DNA of 64,000 nt from a virus, in IMG/VR virus record IMGVR_UViG_3300035694_000001, positions 1 through 64,000 of that record; one strand, written 5' to 3'. This document shows, piece by piece, positions 27,801 to 34,869 of the stretch. Within the stretch, counting starts at the first letter, position 1; the number at the start of each line of letters is the position of its first letter. Both the position numbers and the translations under genes were made by a program. The notes beneath the pieces are model-generated. The model was not told the DNA's origin. It worked only from the letters and a program-made list of their open reading frames with translations, and searched no databases.

Positions 27801-28272
27801 TTCGGATGTTACGTCAATTGTGGGCATGGATGCGGATAGTTCTTCCATGGCTATGGGAGTGTGGTCTTCAGGCACAGGCCAGTCTCGGGATAAACTCATC
27901 GCTCATTCAACAGACACAAGTCTGTTGAATCTTGGGTGGCCGATGCTGGAATCTGTAGATAACACGCATACATCAGAAATATGGTACCCGATCCTAGCGG
28001 CGCACAATGCCGGGGCACTTGATGCTTACAAGCAGCCTGTGGTGTCTTTTAACGTAATGGTGGCTGCTGATTCCGACCCCATGGCCGGCACGTACCGGGT
28101 AGGACAGGATTTCTCAGTAGACGTGCACGGTGACCCCATTATCCCAGATGGGTTCTATACCCGCCGTATCGCGGCTATCAACGGCACAGAGAAACCCTGG
28201 GTGACTATCACAGATGTTGGCCCTGTCCCGTTGGCGGCTATCGGTCCACTCACAACTTTAGGCGGTCCGTAG
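24895..28272 (+). CDS. Large minor tail protein with 14-unit GPxG repeat region
   Basis: A 1125-residue protein starting at GTG 24895. Residues 1-220 form a beta domain, and 225-380 a second, CBM-like module. About 390-725 is a run of 14 short repeats, each built around (D)(T/S)PSAxR, a short spacer and GPDG. The C-terminal 400 residues (from APSYTLWVADT) match the conserved actinophage minor tail domain (tail-tip hub related). It is a structural tail component; the repeat region is probably an extended stalk. Confidence 0.85.
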   Translation: MATRLYFNNTAAPYTPTTIRGTWSLTTGAVTKLLGAAHDSGAPATVAVAETNSSTTYNVLWGRWISAPAAVSGNLSGVVSWAVGVKESSLSALDVLRVHIYVTTGSSDTPRGTLLANYTDTVRFTTTAAGISSLDVAISTVAVTAGDRVVVEIGYEAQNSSTSSFTGTMNYGGNQFFRDLVAAQSSGSHGTDPTTGFGWVQFSDPNSVLVAAPTSSANKCPNPAAKTYQDFWSTVSGTTVTQPAETGFSRTTGLHIVMGTVASPTDPNIQPGIAPASAGETWSSYVEIKGSLTSPDTTTCWLNFLDARGNFLTPNPSQTITPTNTAQTVIFNGYTAPTNAASVGISVEGTMSTGDTMDVTCVRYDIAASLSAYADGDSTGWSWDNALTDGDSPSRQNNTPTSIAGDTSSGQRFSGPTGANAIGVVTTGDTPAAHRAAGPSGLGPNVAPAGDSPAAQRSAGPDGGLALGVSLTDSPSAARQAGPDGLMAIGVSLTDSPSAQRFSGPDGAAGVGVTFGPDTPGAQRSGGPDGTAAIDLSSTAPPSGLRSAGPNGSLALGVTTTDTPSAGRYAGPVGSVFADVGGSVSLTDTPSARRVAGPDGALVLSIVLVGDSPSAARFAGPDGVLAIGFVLTDTPSAERDGGPDGVVIAILSDSPSGLRFYGPDGAMGIDLPITADTPSAPRCAGPVGLVGIGIGADVIAGTAAPSGSRYGGPLGEVLLAMLPSRPPYTPSAPTVAPSYTLWVADTCTGRMLWELPAETLSWNNKLNDVGTITTSLSVESIWDALSDQDERDPRIMLREILSGPWRFSLVLKWGNNAVWAGPYLTMSRPTPQHVVLNGAEIAKIFSKRALIKPGAISAVDPTADTSFGPGATKSHVAAALVSQALTGTGNSLPITVTDPGGSGTDARVYYGYDLAYYWDQLVALMAEVDGPEIRFDPQITPGSDGDYVSWVMQVGTPYLGRDATTWVFDSDVTSIVGMDADSSSMAMGVWSSGTGQSRDKLIAHSTDTSLLNLGWPMLESVDNTHTSEIWYPILAAHNAGALDAYKQPVVSFNVMVAADSDPMAGTYRVGQDFSVDVHGDPIIPDGFYTRRIAAINGTEKPWVTITDVGPVPLAAIGPLTTLGGP
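26100..27040 (+). repeat. Tandem coding repeats in the minor tail gene
   Basis: Fourteen units of roughly 20-28 codons, each with a GPxG core (GPTG, GPSG, GPDG, GPNG, GPVG or GPLG) and a DSPSA/DTPSA box. Two consecutive units share the near-identical GVSLTDSPSA segment, a sign of recent duplication. The region is visibly more GC-rich than its flanks. Confidence 0.85.
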
Positions 28273-28273
28273 A

Positions 28274-29074
28274 ATGCCAGTCACTCCTACGCCTACAGGT
28301 CTTTTGCAGACAATAGCCGCTATGCAGCGTCAACTCGCTGAAATAACCCGCAACGCTGGCCGACCTACCGACCAGATGCGAGACAATAATGATAATGTTG
28401 TGCACATGGTGCCGGGCACCTCTTATCCGGTTTTAGGTGCCCGGAATCAGGATGTGTCGGTTGTCCTCGCTAATGGTGCAGCAGCCATCGGTGACGGTCA
28501 GGGACGAGACCCTCGCCCTATCACAGCATCAACATTCTACGGACCGGTTCAGGGCGATACAACGGGAGTGCATCACGGGGATGTAGGTACGTCTACCGAG
28601 GCTCATCATCATTATGGCGACGTCACAGGTAATACTTTCGGATTTCACTATGGACCGGTAGGCGATGGCGTCACGCAATACCAAATTAACGCACTAAATG
28701 TGTTCTCAACAGGATTTTTCGGCAACGTCGGCACACCAGGCCAAAACTGGCAGCTGTGCGGCACGGTTATTGCTCCCTCGGAACGTCGGCTTAAAGAGGA
28801 TTTTCGAGAATTCTCTGCTGGTGAGCTGGTAGACGCGGTGCCTTCTTACCGCTGGCGGTGGCGTCGTCGGCTCAAAGATGACGAACATGAGCATGCCGGC
28901 CCGATGATCGATGACTTGGCCAAGCACGCTCCTTGGTTAGTGCGGGGCTCCGACACGCGCGGGTATGCCGTACAAGATCTCCTCGGTGTCTTGTGGGCGG
29001 CTCTCCGAGAGGAAAGAGGCAAGACGGCCGAGTTAGAGCGTCGAGTTTCTCAGCTGGAGAAAATTGCCAATTAG
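28274..29074 (+). CDS. Tail spike/fibre with S74 intramolecular chaperone
   Basis: A 266-residue protein. The C-terminal third has the peptidase S74 signature: SERRLKEDFREF (catalytic Ser and Lys), then GPMIDDLAKHAPWLV, GYAVQDLLGVLWAALRE and a terminal coiled coil (ELERRVSQLEK). These chaperones trimerise fibres and then cut themselves off just before the Ser. The upstream part has His-rich beta repeats (GVHHGDVGTSTEAHHH). A receptor-binding role is likely. Confidence 0.88.
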   Translation: MPVTPTPTGLLQTIAAMQRQLAEITRNAGRPTDQMRDNNDNVVHMVPGTSYPVLGARNQDVSVVLANGAAAIGDGQGRDPRPITASTFYGPVQGDTTGVHHGDVGTSTEAHHHYGDVTGNTFGFHYGPVGDGVTQYQINALNVFSTGFFGNVGTPGQNWQLCGTVIAPSERRLKEDFREFSAGELVDAVPSYRWRWRRRLKDDEHEHAGPMIDDLAKHAPWLVRGSDTRGYAVQDLLGVLWAALREERGKTAELERRVSQLEKIAN

Positions 29075-29085
29075 GGGGCCGCCCC

Positions 29086-29340
29086 GTGGGGTTAAGCACT
29101 CTCCTTAATTTTTTCAGTAAGTACGGGCTAGCTGGGGTATTCATCGCGATACTGCTCTTTGCGGTGGGTGTGATGTACCTGCAGCTTATGCAGAATCTTA
29201 AAGATGCTAATGCCCGCGCGGATAGATTCGAGGCTGAGGTCAAGTCACTCAACGATGAGATACAAAAATACCTTGCACTTGGCATCGCTGCACGAACGGT
29301 CATGGGTGAGGCAGCTAACGAGATGAGAAAACTTCAATGA
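29086..29340 (+). CDS. Small membrane protein with coiled coil
   Basis: An 84-residue protein starting at GTG 29086: one transmembrane segment (AGVFIAILLFAVGVMYLQL) then a charged helix. It is the first of four tightly overlapping small genes before the endolysin, so it may be a holin or holin-like lysis protein. The r1t-type holin lies elsewhere (36838). Confidence 0.65.
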   Translation: MGLSTLLNFFSKYGLAGVFIAILLFAVGVMYLQLMQNLKDANARADRFEAEVKSLNDEIQKYLALGIAARTVMGEAANEMRKLQ

Positions 29341-29513
29341 CTATGCCGCCACAAGGAGAGTACAACGCAGGAATCCATGCTCAAGAGCAGACTATTGAGA
29401 TATCGCTGCAGACTCGGCGGAAACTAGCTGAGTTGATGGATCAAATAGACGAAACTGTCGCAGCTCTGCGCCTTGAGGTGGAGCAGGCGAAAATCCGTAG
29501 GGGTGAGATATGA
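29337..29513 (+). CDS. Small helical protein in the lysis cassette
   Basis: A 58-residue soluble, highly charged helix (QTRRKLAELMDQIDETVAAL). Start and stop both overlap neighbours by four bases (ATGA). Tight coupling to two membrane proteins suggests a complex. Function unknown. Confidence 0.6.
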   Translation: MTMPPQGEYNAGIHAQEQTIEISLQTRRKLAELMDQIDETVAALRLEVEQAKIRRGEI

Positions 29514-29986
29514 CAGTGCCACAAGATCCGCATATTGCCCAGACTCCTGCCGCGATGAGTGATGTAGACAATGCTCTTGCTGCACGTATGGAGAGTCTGC
29601 GGAAAACGCTTGCCGAGTTGACACCTGAGGTCACTAAGCTGCAAAACGAGCAGAAGTCAACCTGGGCTTGGCTCAAAAGCGGGGCGGGGTTCATTGCCTT
29701 CGATATCATCATCACAGTAGCCGGAATCATTTACGGGTACAACTTGCACACAATCGAGCACCAGAATGATGCGCTTCTTAGCCAGTTGCAGGCTCAGCAG
29801 GCCCGGCTAGGAACGAGCATTCATGAGACGTGCAACCTCTACGGCACGTTCATCAATTTCTACAGTCCTGCCGCCGCTGCCAGATTCGCCAGTGGCCCAG
29901 CTCGGTACGACCAGCTCTATATCGTGCTGCAGCACAGCGCGGACAACTTGCAGTGCGGTATCAAGCACGTAGTTCCTGGGACGTGA
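29510..29986 (+). CDS. Membrane protein with cytoplasmic coiled coil
   Basis: A 158-residue protein: helical N-terminus (about 20-48), one transmembrane segment (GAGFIAFDIIITVAGIIYGY), then a helix-rich part with two cysteines outside or inside. ATGA overlap upstream. Candidate holin partner or antiholin by position, unproven. Confidence 0.65.
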   Translation: MTVPQDPHIAQTPAAMSDVDNALAARMESLRKTLAELTPEVTKLQNEQKSTWAWLKSGAGFIAFDIIITVAGIIYGYNLHTIEHQNDALLSQLQAQQARLGTSIHETCNLYGTFINFYSPAAAARFASGPARYDQLYIVLQHSADNLQCGIKHVVPGT

Positions 29987-29993
29987 GGCGGTC

Positions 29994-30071
29994 ATGATTA
30001 AGAAGCTCATCAAATGGGTTGCCGAGTGGAAAATCATCAAGAAGCTGTTTGGGGGCTCTAAGGAGCAGTAA
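29994..30071 (+). CDS. 25-residue cationic amphipathic peptide
   Basis: The sequence opens MIKKLIKWVAEWKIIKKLF and ends in a short polar tail; it carries seven Lys and two Trp in a helical spacing. ATG 29994 lies after GAGGCGG, and its TAA shares an A with the endolysin ATG (TAATG). Length and composition resemble membrane-disrupting peptides. Its position directly before the endolysin makes a lysis function plausible; none is known. Confidence 0.55.
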   Translation: MIKKLIKWVAEWKIIKKLFGGSKEQ

Positions 30072-31120
30072 TGATTATTTTCGGGGCTGATGTGCACCCG
30101 GTTTTTCAGGCAGGTTTGCCTATCGAGGCCCTCCCCTCGGTGGGCATAGAATTTTTAAGTGTCAAAGTATCTCAGGGCACTAGCTCGGTGTACCTAGATC
30201 AGGGTGCTCTGGGGTTTCTCCAACGAGGAGTGGCGGCCGGCATGCTGTGCGTCGGCTACCACTGGTTAGAGCCTGGCAACGAGGGTGCTCAGGCCTCCGT
30301 ATTCGCTGCTGCACTTCAGCGAGCGGGTAACCTGCCCGGTGTGAGTGATGTAGAGGACATCACTCCGGCTCGTGTTCCTACTTTGAATATCAGCGGTATT
30401 CGGGCTTTCCACAATGCTTGTACGCAGCGAGGCGCGCGAGTGCCGTTCATGTACCTGCCTCATTGGTACTGGCAAGCCATTGGATCTCCTGATTTAACCG
30501 GGCTGCCCCAGCTTTGGGCATCGAGCTATCCGACCAACCGGACTGGTACCCCTCAGCAGCTCTACCCGCTGGTGGATGACGCGCGCTGGGCATCCTATGG
30601 CGGGCAGTCTGTTGGCCCCCTGCAGTTCGCCAGCAGTGGCATTCTGGCTGGCTATCAGCCTGTGGATGTCAACGCCTACCAAGGCAGTCGAGCACAGCTC
30701 GCTAAGGCCCTCGGCCTCCACACACGATATAAGGAGCGGCCTGAGATGATCAAGTTACCGAGCACGTCAACTCCTGCTGACCCGAAAACATCGCCACTAG
30801 CCTGGCCACAACGGAACTTCGATGTTCCATGGAATGTGGTAGGCGGCTGGGAAGGCGACGCGGCCTTCAGCTTCGGTGTTCAGGACTGGAATAGTGGCCG
30901 CTCAGATGCAGTACGTGGGCTCCTACTGCTGGCCAGCTGGATGATGCCGGGCGGCAAACTTATTCCAGTAGATCCTATTTTCACTGTTTCCGGCGGAGGC
31001 CAGGCACTCACCGCGCACACCCTCACCAAGGAGTACCCGGCGCCGGCTGGCTGCGTCGGAGTCACGCTGAATTACGCGGCTCCGAATGAGGCCTATGTCG
31101 CTATCGGGCGTTCAGGCTAG
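30071..31120 (+). CDS. Endolysin, GH25 lysozyme-like
   Basis: A 349-residue protein. Residues 1-215 follow the GH25 muramidase barrel: GADVHP (first catalytic-side Asp), FLSVKVSQGTS, VGYHWLEPG, SDVEDI near residue 94-97 (acid/base region), the LWASSYP strand and a final VDVNAY. It would cut the glycan backbone of peptidoglycan. The rest (about 235-349) is a beta-rich domain likely to bind the wall. No signal peptide, so it needs a holin. Confidence 0.85.
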   Translation: MIIFGADVHPVFQAGLPIEALPSVGIEFLSVKVSQGTSSVYLDQGALGFLQRGVAAGMLCVGYHWLEPGNEGAQASVFAAALQRAGNLPGVSDVEDITPARVPTLNISGIRAFHNACTQRGARVPFMYLPHWYWQAIGSPDLTGLPQLWASSYPTNRTGTPQQLYPLVDDARWASYGGQSVGPLQFASSGILAGYQPVDVNAYQGSRAQLAKALGLHTRYKERPEMIKLPSTSTPADPKTSPLAWPQRNFDVPWNVVGGWEGDAAFSFGVQDWNSGRSDAVRGLLLLASWMMPGGKLIPVDPIFTVSGGGQALTAHTLTKEYPAPAGCVGVTLNYAAPNEAYVAIGRSG

Positions 31121-31126
31121 GCCGGC

Positions 31127-31525
31127 GTGCGGCTCCCTCGGCTGCTGCACAACGTGCTGCTCACGGGGCACATCATCGCAGCGGCCGGCTGGTTTGCGTT
31201 GGTAGCGGTGCAGCTCGTGGCGCCGAGGGACGATGTCAGGATCTACCTGGTCCCCTCGGCCGCTACAGCGTTGGCTACTGGGCTTGTGCTCGCTCTGGCC
31301 AGTCAGATAGGTCTAGGCCGGCACTGGTGGGTGCTGGCCAAGCTCCTGGGCTCTGCGCTCGTGGGCGGTCTTGGCGTGGCCTCGCTGGCGGGATACCAGA
31401 TCCCAGATGCCGCCTATGGCGGGCTGCTGGGCCTCTGGGCCCTCGTGTGGCTCTCCGTCGCGCGGCCCTGGGGCAAGACCCCTTATGGACGGGAGATGGC
31501 GCGTCGTGGCCGGCATGGAAGGTAG
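31127..31525 (+). CDS. Four-pass membrane protein after the endolysin
   Basis: A 132-residue, strongly hydrophobic protein starting at GTG 31127. Four transmembrane segments (LLTGHIIAAAGWFALVAVQL first). The layout resembles DUF2269-like bacterial membrane proteins. It could be a lysis accessory or a lysogenic-conversion gene. It ends the rightward virion/lysis block; 31526-31700 downstream holds nothing I can support. Confidence 0.65.
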   Translation: MRLPRLLHNVLLTGHIIAAAGWFALVAVQLVAPRDDVRIYLVPSAATALATGLVLALASQIGLGRHWWVLAKLLGSALVGGLGVASLAGYQIPDAAYGGLLGLWALVWLSVARPWGKTPYGREMARRGRHGR

Positions 31526-31700
31526 GGGTCCGGGGCGAGGATGATCAAAGAAGCAGCCAACCAGCCACGAGAAGTCTCACCTTCTCTGCTGCCCTCACCC
31601 CGGCTCTTAGGGACTACCCCTCCCGTATCTCTGGCTGTTGAGCCCTACCTGCTGTGTATTCTAGCCGATCTCTACTCCGCCTTCTGGGTTCTGCACACAC

Positions 31701-31865
31701 TTACCTCCTTCTCTCGTCGGAAGTTTTAATGCAGGCAAGGCGCTCTTGCGGATCTGAGTGCGAACGCCATGTACCGCCGCACTCAGACTGATCATGATCA
31801 CTTGGTGCGTCTGCATATGCATCAAGATCTTCTTGATCAGTTTTCCCAAATAACCCTCCGAACAT
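31701..31865 (-). CDS. Small acidic hypothetical protein
   Basis: A 54-residue protein (opening MFGGLFGKTDQEDLDAYAD) with two cysteines. ATG 31865 follows a strong AAAGGAGG. It is the last clear gene of the leftward WhiB/PadR operon. Function unknown. Confidence 0.55.
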   Translation of the reverse strand: MFGGLFGKTDQEDLDAYADAPSDHDQSECGGTWRSHSDPQERLACIKTSDERRR

Positions 31866-31882
31866 TTTATACCGCCTCCTTT

Positions 31883-32074
31883 CTAGGAAATATTTTTGTT
31901 TACTGCCATTTCTCGTTTTTCGATTCGGTCGCACGTAGCGCACATTCGCACTTTATCCGCGCCGAGGTTGCATGGCCACCAATCTCCCATATTGTCATGA
32001 AGGCACCAGTGTCCGTGCGTCATCAGATAACGCAGGGCCCGCATCATATTCTCAATTGCTAATCTGACTGTCAT
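31883..32074 (-). CDS. Small protein with four cysteines and three histidines
   Basis: A 63-residue protein with the arrangement H-WC-LH, then WWPC, then MCATCDR, which could bind zinc. ATG 32074 overlaps the stop of the PadR gene (ATGA), indicating coupled translation. Function unknown. Confidence 0.6.
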   Translation of the reverse strand: MTVRLAIENMMRALRYLMTHGHWCLHDNMGDWWPCNLGADKVRMCATCDRIEKREMAVNKNIS

Positions 32075-32391
32075 TTAGGGTTCTTCTCTCCTGGTGGTCG
32101 TAATTGGTTACTTACCTCGGATAAAATGTGCCGCGCGGTCTGCCGTCCCTCGGCAGTGAGTTGGTAGTACGAGCGAACGGGGCGCCCGGCTGTGGCCGGA
32201 TCGATAGCTTCTCGCTCACAAACTACCCAACCGTTTTCTTCGAGCCTTCGCAACAAGGGGTAGAGAACCCCAGTGTGTTGACCGACAGTTCGCATTAACT
32301 CAAATCCGTACCGTGGCGCACAGTCGTTGTCCAGCAGAGCCCGCAGCACTTTGAGGGTCTGCAGGCTCAGCCGGGCATCTTTGTCGATCAT
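32071..32391 (-). CDS. PadR-family transcription regulator 1
   Basis: A 106-residue protein: LSLQTLKVLRALLDN, then YGFELMRTVGQHTGVLYPLLRRLEENGWV is the winged-helix DNA-binding domain of PadR. The RPVRSYYQLTAEGRQTA wing and last helix follow. It lacks the long C-terminal dimer domain of larger PadR proteins. Likely a repressor. It overlaps the WhiB stop upstream. A second, diverged PadR lies at 37149. Confidence 0.85.
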   Translation of the reverse strand: MIDKDARLSLQTLKVLRALLDNDCAPRYGFELMRTVGQHTGVLYPLLRRLEENGWVVCEREAIDPATAGRPVRSYYQLTAEGRQTARHILSEVSNQLRPPGEKNPK

Positions 32392-32633
32392 GAGGCTAGC
32401 TGCTTCAACGCACGGCGCTCAGCCTCGGTCGTGCCTCCGGCGATCCCGGATGTGAGACCCGTGCTGCAGGCCCAGCTCAGGCACTCGGCCTTCACAGGGC
32501 ACCGCCGGCAGATAGCTTTAGCCCGCTGCAGCTGTCCTGCCTCGGCCGCAGTGAACACGTCGCCTAGCGGGAAGAAGATCTCAGGGTCTGCGTCACGGCA
32601 CGCGGCGCGGTGCCGCCAATCCTTCGTTACCAT
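32388..32633 (-). CDS. WhiB-like regulator from an internal start
   Basis: ATG 32633, preceded by AGAAGGTG, would yield an 81-residue protein of the usual WhiB length, with Cys at positions 12, 42, 45 and 51. This is the same frame as the GIY-YIG::WhiB fusion, so one gene may make two proteins. Phage WhiB proteins (such as TM4 WhiB) can repress host whiB genes and block superinfection; that is known for the family, not shown here. Confidence 0.6.
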   Translation of the reverse strand: MVTKDWRHRAACRDADPEIFFPLGDVFTAAEAGQLQRAKAICRRCPVKAECLSWACSTGLTSGIAGGTTEAERRALKQLAS

Positions 32634-32909
32634 CGTGTTCACCTTCTTTCGGGCTCGACATATTGGACAGTTCTTGGCTTTCCCTCGCTGCTTGAAGGCC
32701 CGTTCCCGATAGCGGTCACCCTCCCAGGTTCGAGCGAGCTTCCACGTGATGCCCTCGGCCGCCACCACTTCCAGCAGCCTGGCCCCTCGACCCTTCGCGT
32801 GTGCGGCTAGCCGGGCTTCGAGATTTGTAGTAAATCCGAGATAATGCTTGGCATGCTTGTAAGGTTTACTAAAATGCAATAAATAAATGATGCCGGTTAA
32901 ATTACGCAT
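32388..32909 (-). CDS. GIY-YIG nuclease fused in frame to WhiB
   Basis: A 173-residue frame from ATG 32909. Residues 1-80 match a small GIY-YIG (URI) domain: GIIYLLHF, HYLGFTTNLEARLAAHAKG and ITWKLARTWEGDRYRERAFK. Residues 93-173 match WhiB: cysteines spaced C-X29-C-X2-C-X5-C and the GIAGGTTEAER turn. WhiB proteins carry a 4Fe-4S cluster and bind the principal sigma factor. There is no stop between the domains, but an internal ATG (32633) with AGAAGG could give WhiB alone. Confidence 0.8.
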   Translation of the reverse strand: MRNLTGIIYLLHFSKPYKHAKHYLGFTTNLEARLAAHAKGRGARLLEVVAAEGITWKLARTWEGDRYRERAFKQRGKAKNCPICRARKKVNTMVTKDWRHRAACRDADPEIFFPLGDVFTAAEAGQLQRAKAICRRCPVKAECLSWACSTGLTSGIAGGTTEAERRALKQLAS

Positions 32910-32911
32910 TT

Positions 32912-33376
32912 CTAAACCCCATTTATCCGCGCGAATGGCCCCCATGTAGCTAAAACAAACACATCATAGGCTCTCGCCGCTATTACAGGATCTTTGAACA
33001 CCCCAATGTGAACATTTTTACCGTTCACTTTAGCTTGAGACTTCCAACCCATGCGGAACGGATATACACCACGATATGTGTTTGTATGGTTACGGTTGAC
33101 ACTATTTTGACTTCGCGAAGCACATCTAAGATTATGCCGCTGGTTATTTAAGCCGTCGCCATCTTCATGGTCTACTTCTTCTGGTGGTTCGCCCATTAAC
33201 TGTCGGTGCATGTAGAGTGTTTTACGACGCCCGTCTTCTTGAGTTATCCATCGTGCGGCATACGCGCCGTGTCCGCAGCTGCGTGGTACGTACGTCCAAC
33301 GGTGCCGGGATAGTTCAGGTAAATCTTCTTCGTCTACCTGCACCACATGACCTGCTGATATGGCTAATTCAGTCAT
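32912..33376 (-). CDS. HNH endonuclease with AP2-type DNA-binding domain
   Basis: A 154-residue protein starting at ATG 33376 after GAGGACGAG; upstream in-frame codons extend into the promoter region and are unlikely. The order is an N-terminal beta region (HVVQVDEEDLPELSRHRW), the HNH core MHRQLMGEPPEEVDHEDGDGLNNQRHNLR, then AP2-like YRGVYPFRMGWKSQAKVNGK and IGVFKDPVIAARAYD. This is the standard phage AP2/HNH homing nuclease. It heads the WhiB/PadR operon. Confidence 0.85.
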   Translation of the reverse strand: MTELAISAGHVVQVDEEDLPELSRHRWTYVPRSCGHGAYAARWITQEDGRRKTLYMHRQLMGEPPEEVDHEDGDGLNNQRHNLRCASRSQNSVNRNHTNTYRGVYPFRMGWKSQAKVNGKNVHIGVFKDPVIAARAYDVFVLATWGPFARINGV

Positions 33377-33404
33377 AATCACTCGTCCTCGATTCCATGC
33401 CACT

Positions 33405-33433
33405 AGACTATCTAGGTTCCTAGCATCCGTCAA
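33405..33433 (-). promoter_or_regulatory. Leftward promoter of the AP2/WhiB/PadR operon, copy G
   Basis: Read leftward: TTGACG (33433-33428), 17-bp spacer, TAGTCT (33410-33405). The spacer carries GGATGCTAGGAACCTA, matching the conserved block. The divergent rightward gene begins at 33452, so control of both may be linked. Confidence 0.55.
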
Positions 33434-33451
33434 CCCTTTTAAGGAGGCCCA

Positions 33452-34465
33452 GTGCCTGCGACCCCCCGCCGTCACGTGGAAAATCTGATTGTGCCGGGTA
33501 TGCGCCTCGGCCGCCGGCCGCATGACCCTGACCGGCCAACCTTGAAGTTATCTCGGCTCTTGACCGGTGTGACGCCGGCACACCCAGCCACGGTGGATCA
33601 CTTCAGCCTCGTACCAGTGCAGAGCTGGGGTGTGTTGGGTAATGATCAGTACGGAGATTGCGGGCCCGCTGATGTCGTGCACGATCGGATGCTAGTTTCC
33701 AAGTACTTGGGGAACGTCAGTTCTACCCTTGGCACGGCTGACGCCCTCGACCTCTACAAGCGGTCCGGCAACCCGAATTTTCCCGTCGATGATAACGGCG
33801 TGGTCATGGCCGACATGCTCAGCGAGGTCCACACAACCGGCGTCGGACCCCCTGATGCGAACAAGAACCGCACGCGGTGCGTCGCCTACGCCTCGGTCAA
33901 CGTGGCTGACCTCGATGAGGTCAGAGCCGCTATCGCTATCTTCGGCTCAGTCTCCACGGGCGCCGACCTCTCCCAGGCTCAGCAGGCTCAGACCACGGCC
34001 GGCGGCCCCTGGGACTATGACGGCAGCTCCCCTGATTGGGGCGGCCATGCCTTCCTCTCGGGCTTCTACACGGGCGACACGACGGCTGGCCGCCCGGACG
34101 TCGGAGGTTTGACGTGGGGATTCCCCATCGGCATCACTGACAAATTCTGGGCACAGCAGGCTCAGGAAGCTTGGGTAGTGATCTGGCCAGAGCATCTGGC
34201 AAATAAGTCTTTCCTCACCGGAGTTGACCAGACTTTCCTGGCCGCCGACTACAAAGACCTCACCGGCCGAGAGCTGCCCGTGAGCCCGATCCCTCTGCCT
34301 ACTCCTGGCCCGGCGCCTGCTGCCGCCGTGGTCACCTCGGCTGAGCTAGCAGCCAACCAGCAGCTCGCCACCATGGCACATGCCTTCATCCGGTACGCAC
34401 ACAGCGGCCTCGCCGGGCAGATGGCTGATGAGCTGGCTCGGTGGCTTGGCGCCTGGGGGCTGTGA
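33452..34465 (+). CDS. Papain-like cysteine-peptidase-type protein
   Basis: A 337-residue protein starting at GTG 33452 after AAGGAGG. The core has GNDQYGDCGPAD with Cys near residue 70 and GGHAFLSGFY with His 199, the two residues and context expected of a papain-type (C39-like) active site. A Pro-rich linker (about 275-295) leads to a C-terminal helix. Similar proteins occur in actinophage lysis or tail regions. Possibly a peptidoglycan peptidase or a host-directed protease. Confidence 0.7.
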   Translation: MPATPRRHVENLIVPGMRLGRRPHDPDRPTLKLSRLLTGVTPAHPATVDHFSLVPVQSWGVLGNDQYGDCGPADVVHDRMLVSKYLGNVSSTLGTADALDLYKRSGNPNFPVDDNGVVMADMLSEVHTTGVGPPDANKNRTRCVAYASVNVADLDEVRAAIAIFGSVSTGADLSQAQQAQTTAGGPWDYDGSSPDWGGHAFLSGFYTGDTTAGRPDVGGLTWGFPIGITDKFWAQQAQEAWVVIWPEHLANKSFLTGVDQTFLAADYKDLTGRELPVSPIPLPTPGPAPAAAVVTSAELAANQQLATMAHAFIRYAHSGLAGQMADELARWLGAWGL

Positions 34466-34821
34466 TGACCGAGCCCAGGGCGATTTCCCTCGGATCACTG
34501 CTCAGTGACTTGGCAAACGTTCCCGCAAATGTCTCGGAAGTACTCCGAGATGTCAGAAAAATCCTACGAAATCAGGAGATACAAATGGCTCTTGCTGATG
34601 ACCAGCGTGCGGCCCTTGACGACCTCAAGGCCGAGGATGGCGTGATCGTGACGGCTCTGGATGACTTGGCCACCAAGGCATCGCAGACCGGCTCCGTCTC
34701 GGATGCTGACGTTCAGGCCGCGATTGATGGTATCCGGGGCGAGATCAACCGCGTGCACGCAGCCGTAGTCAAGGATGATCCGGGCGCTGTCCCCGCGCCG
34801 CCAGCTCCGGCAGGGCCGTAG
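34465..34821 (+). CDS. Coiled-coil protein with Pro/Ala tail
   Basis: A 118-residue protein from ATG 34465, which overlaps the upstream stop. A second start at ATG 34585 has a stronger ribosome site (AGGAGATACAA) and would give 78 residues beginning MALADDQRAAL. The C-terminus ends PAPPAPAGP. The DNA coding this tail, and the terminator after it, is duplicated at 36443-36509. Function unknown. Confidence 0.65.
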   Translation: MTEPRAISLGSLLSDLANVPANVSEVLRDVRKILRNQEIQMALADDQRAALDDLKAEDGVIVTALDDLATKASQTGSVSDADVQAAIDGIRGEINRVHAAVVKDDPGAVPAPPAPAGP

Positions 34822-34827
34822 GCAAAA

Positions 34828-34865
34828 TCCGGGGGCTGAGCCAACGCGAAAGCCCAGCCCCCGGA
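34828..34865 (+). terminator. Terminator hairpin, loop in orientation 1
   Basis: TCCGGGGGCTG (34828-34838) pairs with CAGCCCCCGGA (34855-34865), with extra pairing inward. Tail to tail between the gene ending at 34821 and the leftward gene ending at 34870, so it likely works in both directions. The related hairpin at 36474 carries the inverted loop. Confidence 0.65.
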
Positions 34866-34869
34866 CTCC

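Noticed and set aside
31640-31695. A 28-codon leftward frame after AGGAGG downstream of 31701
   Set aside because: Starts with GTG directly after a stop, but has no domain, and its end lies in otherwise featureless DNA; too weak to call.
33376-33523. A longer start for the AP2/HNH gene at 33523
   Set aside because: The extra 49 codons run through the promoter block and the divergent gene's start, and lack conserved sequence; ATG 33376 has a ribosome site.
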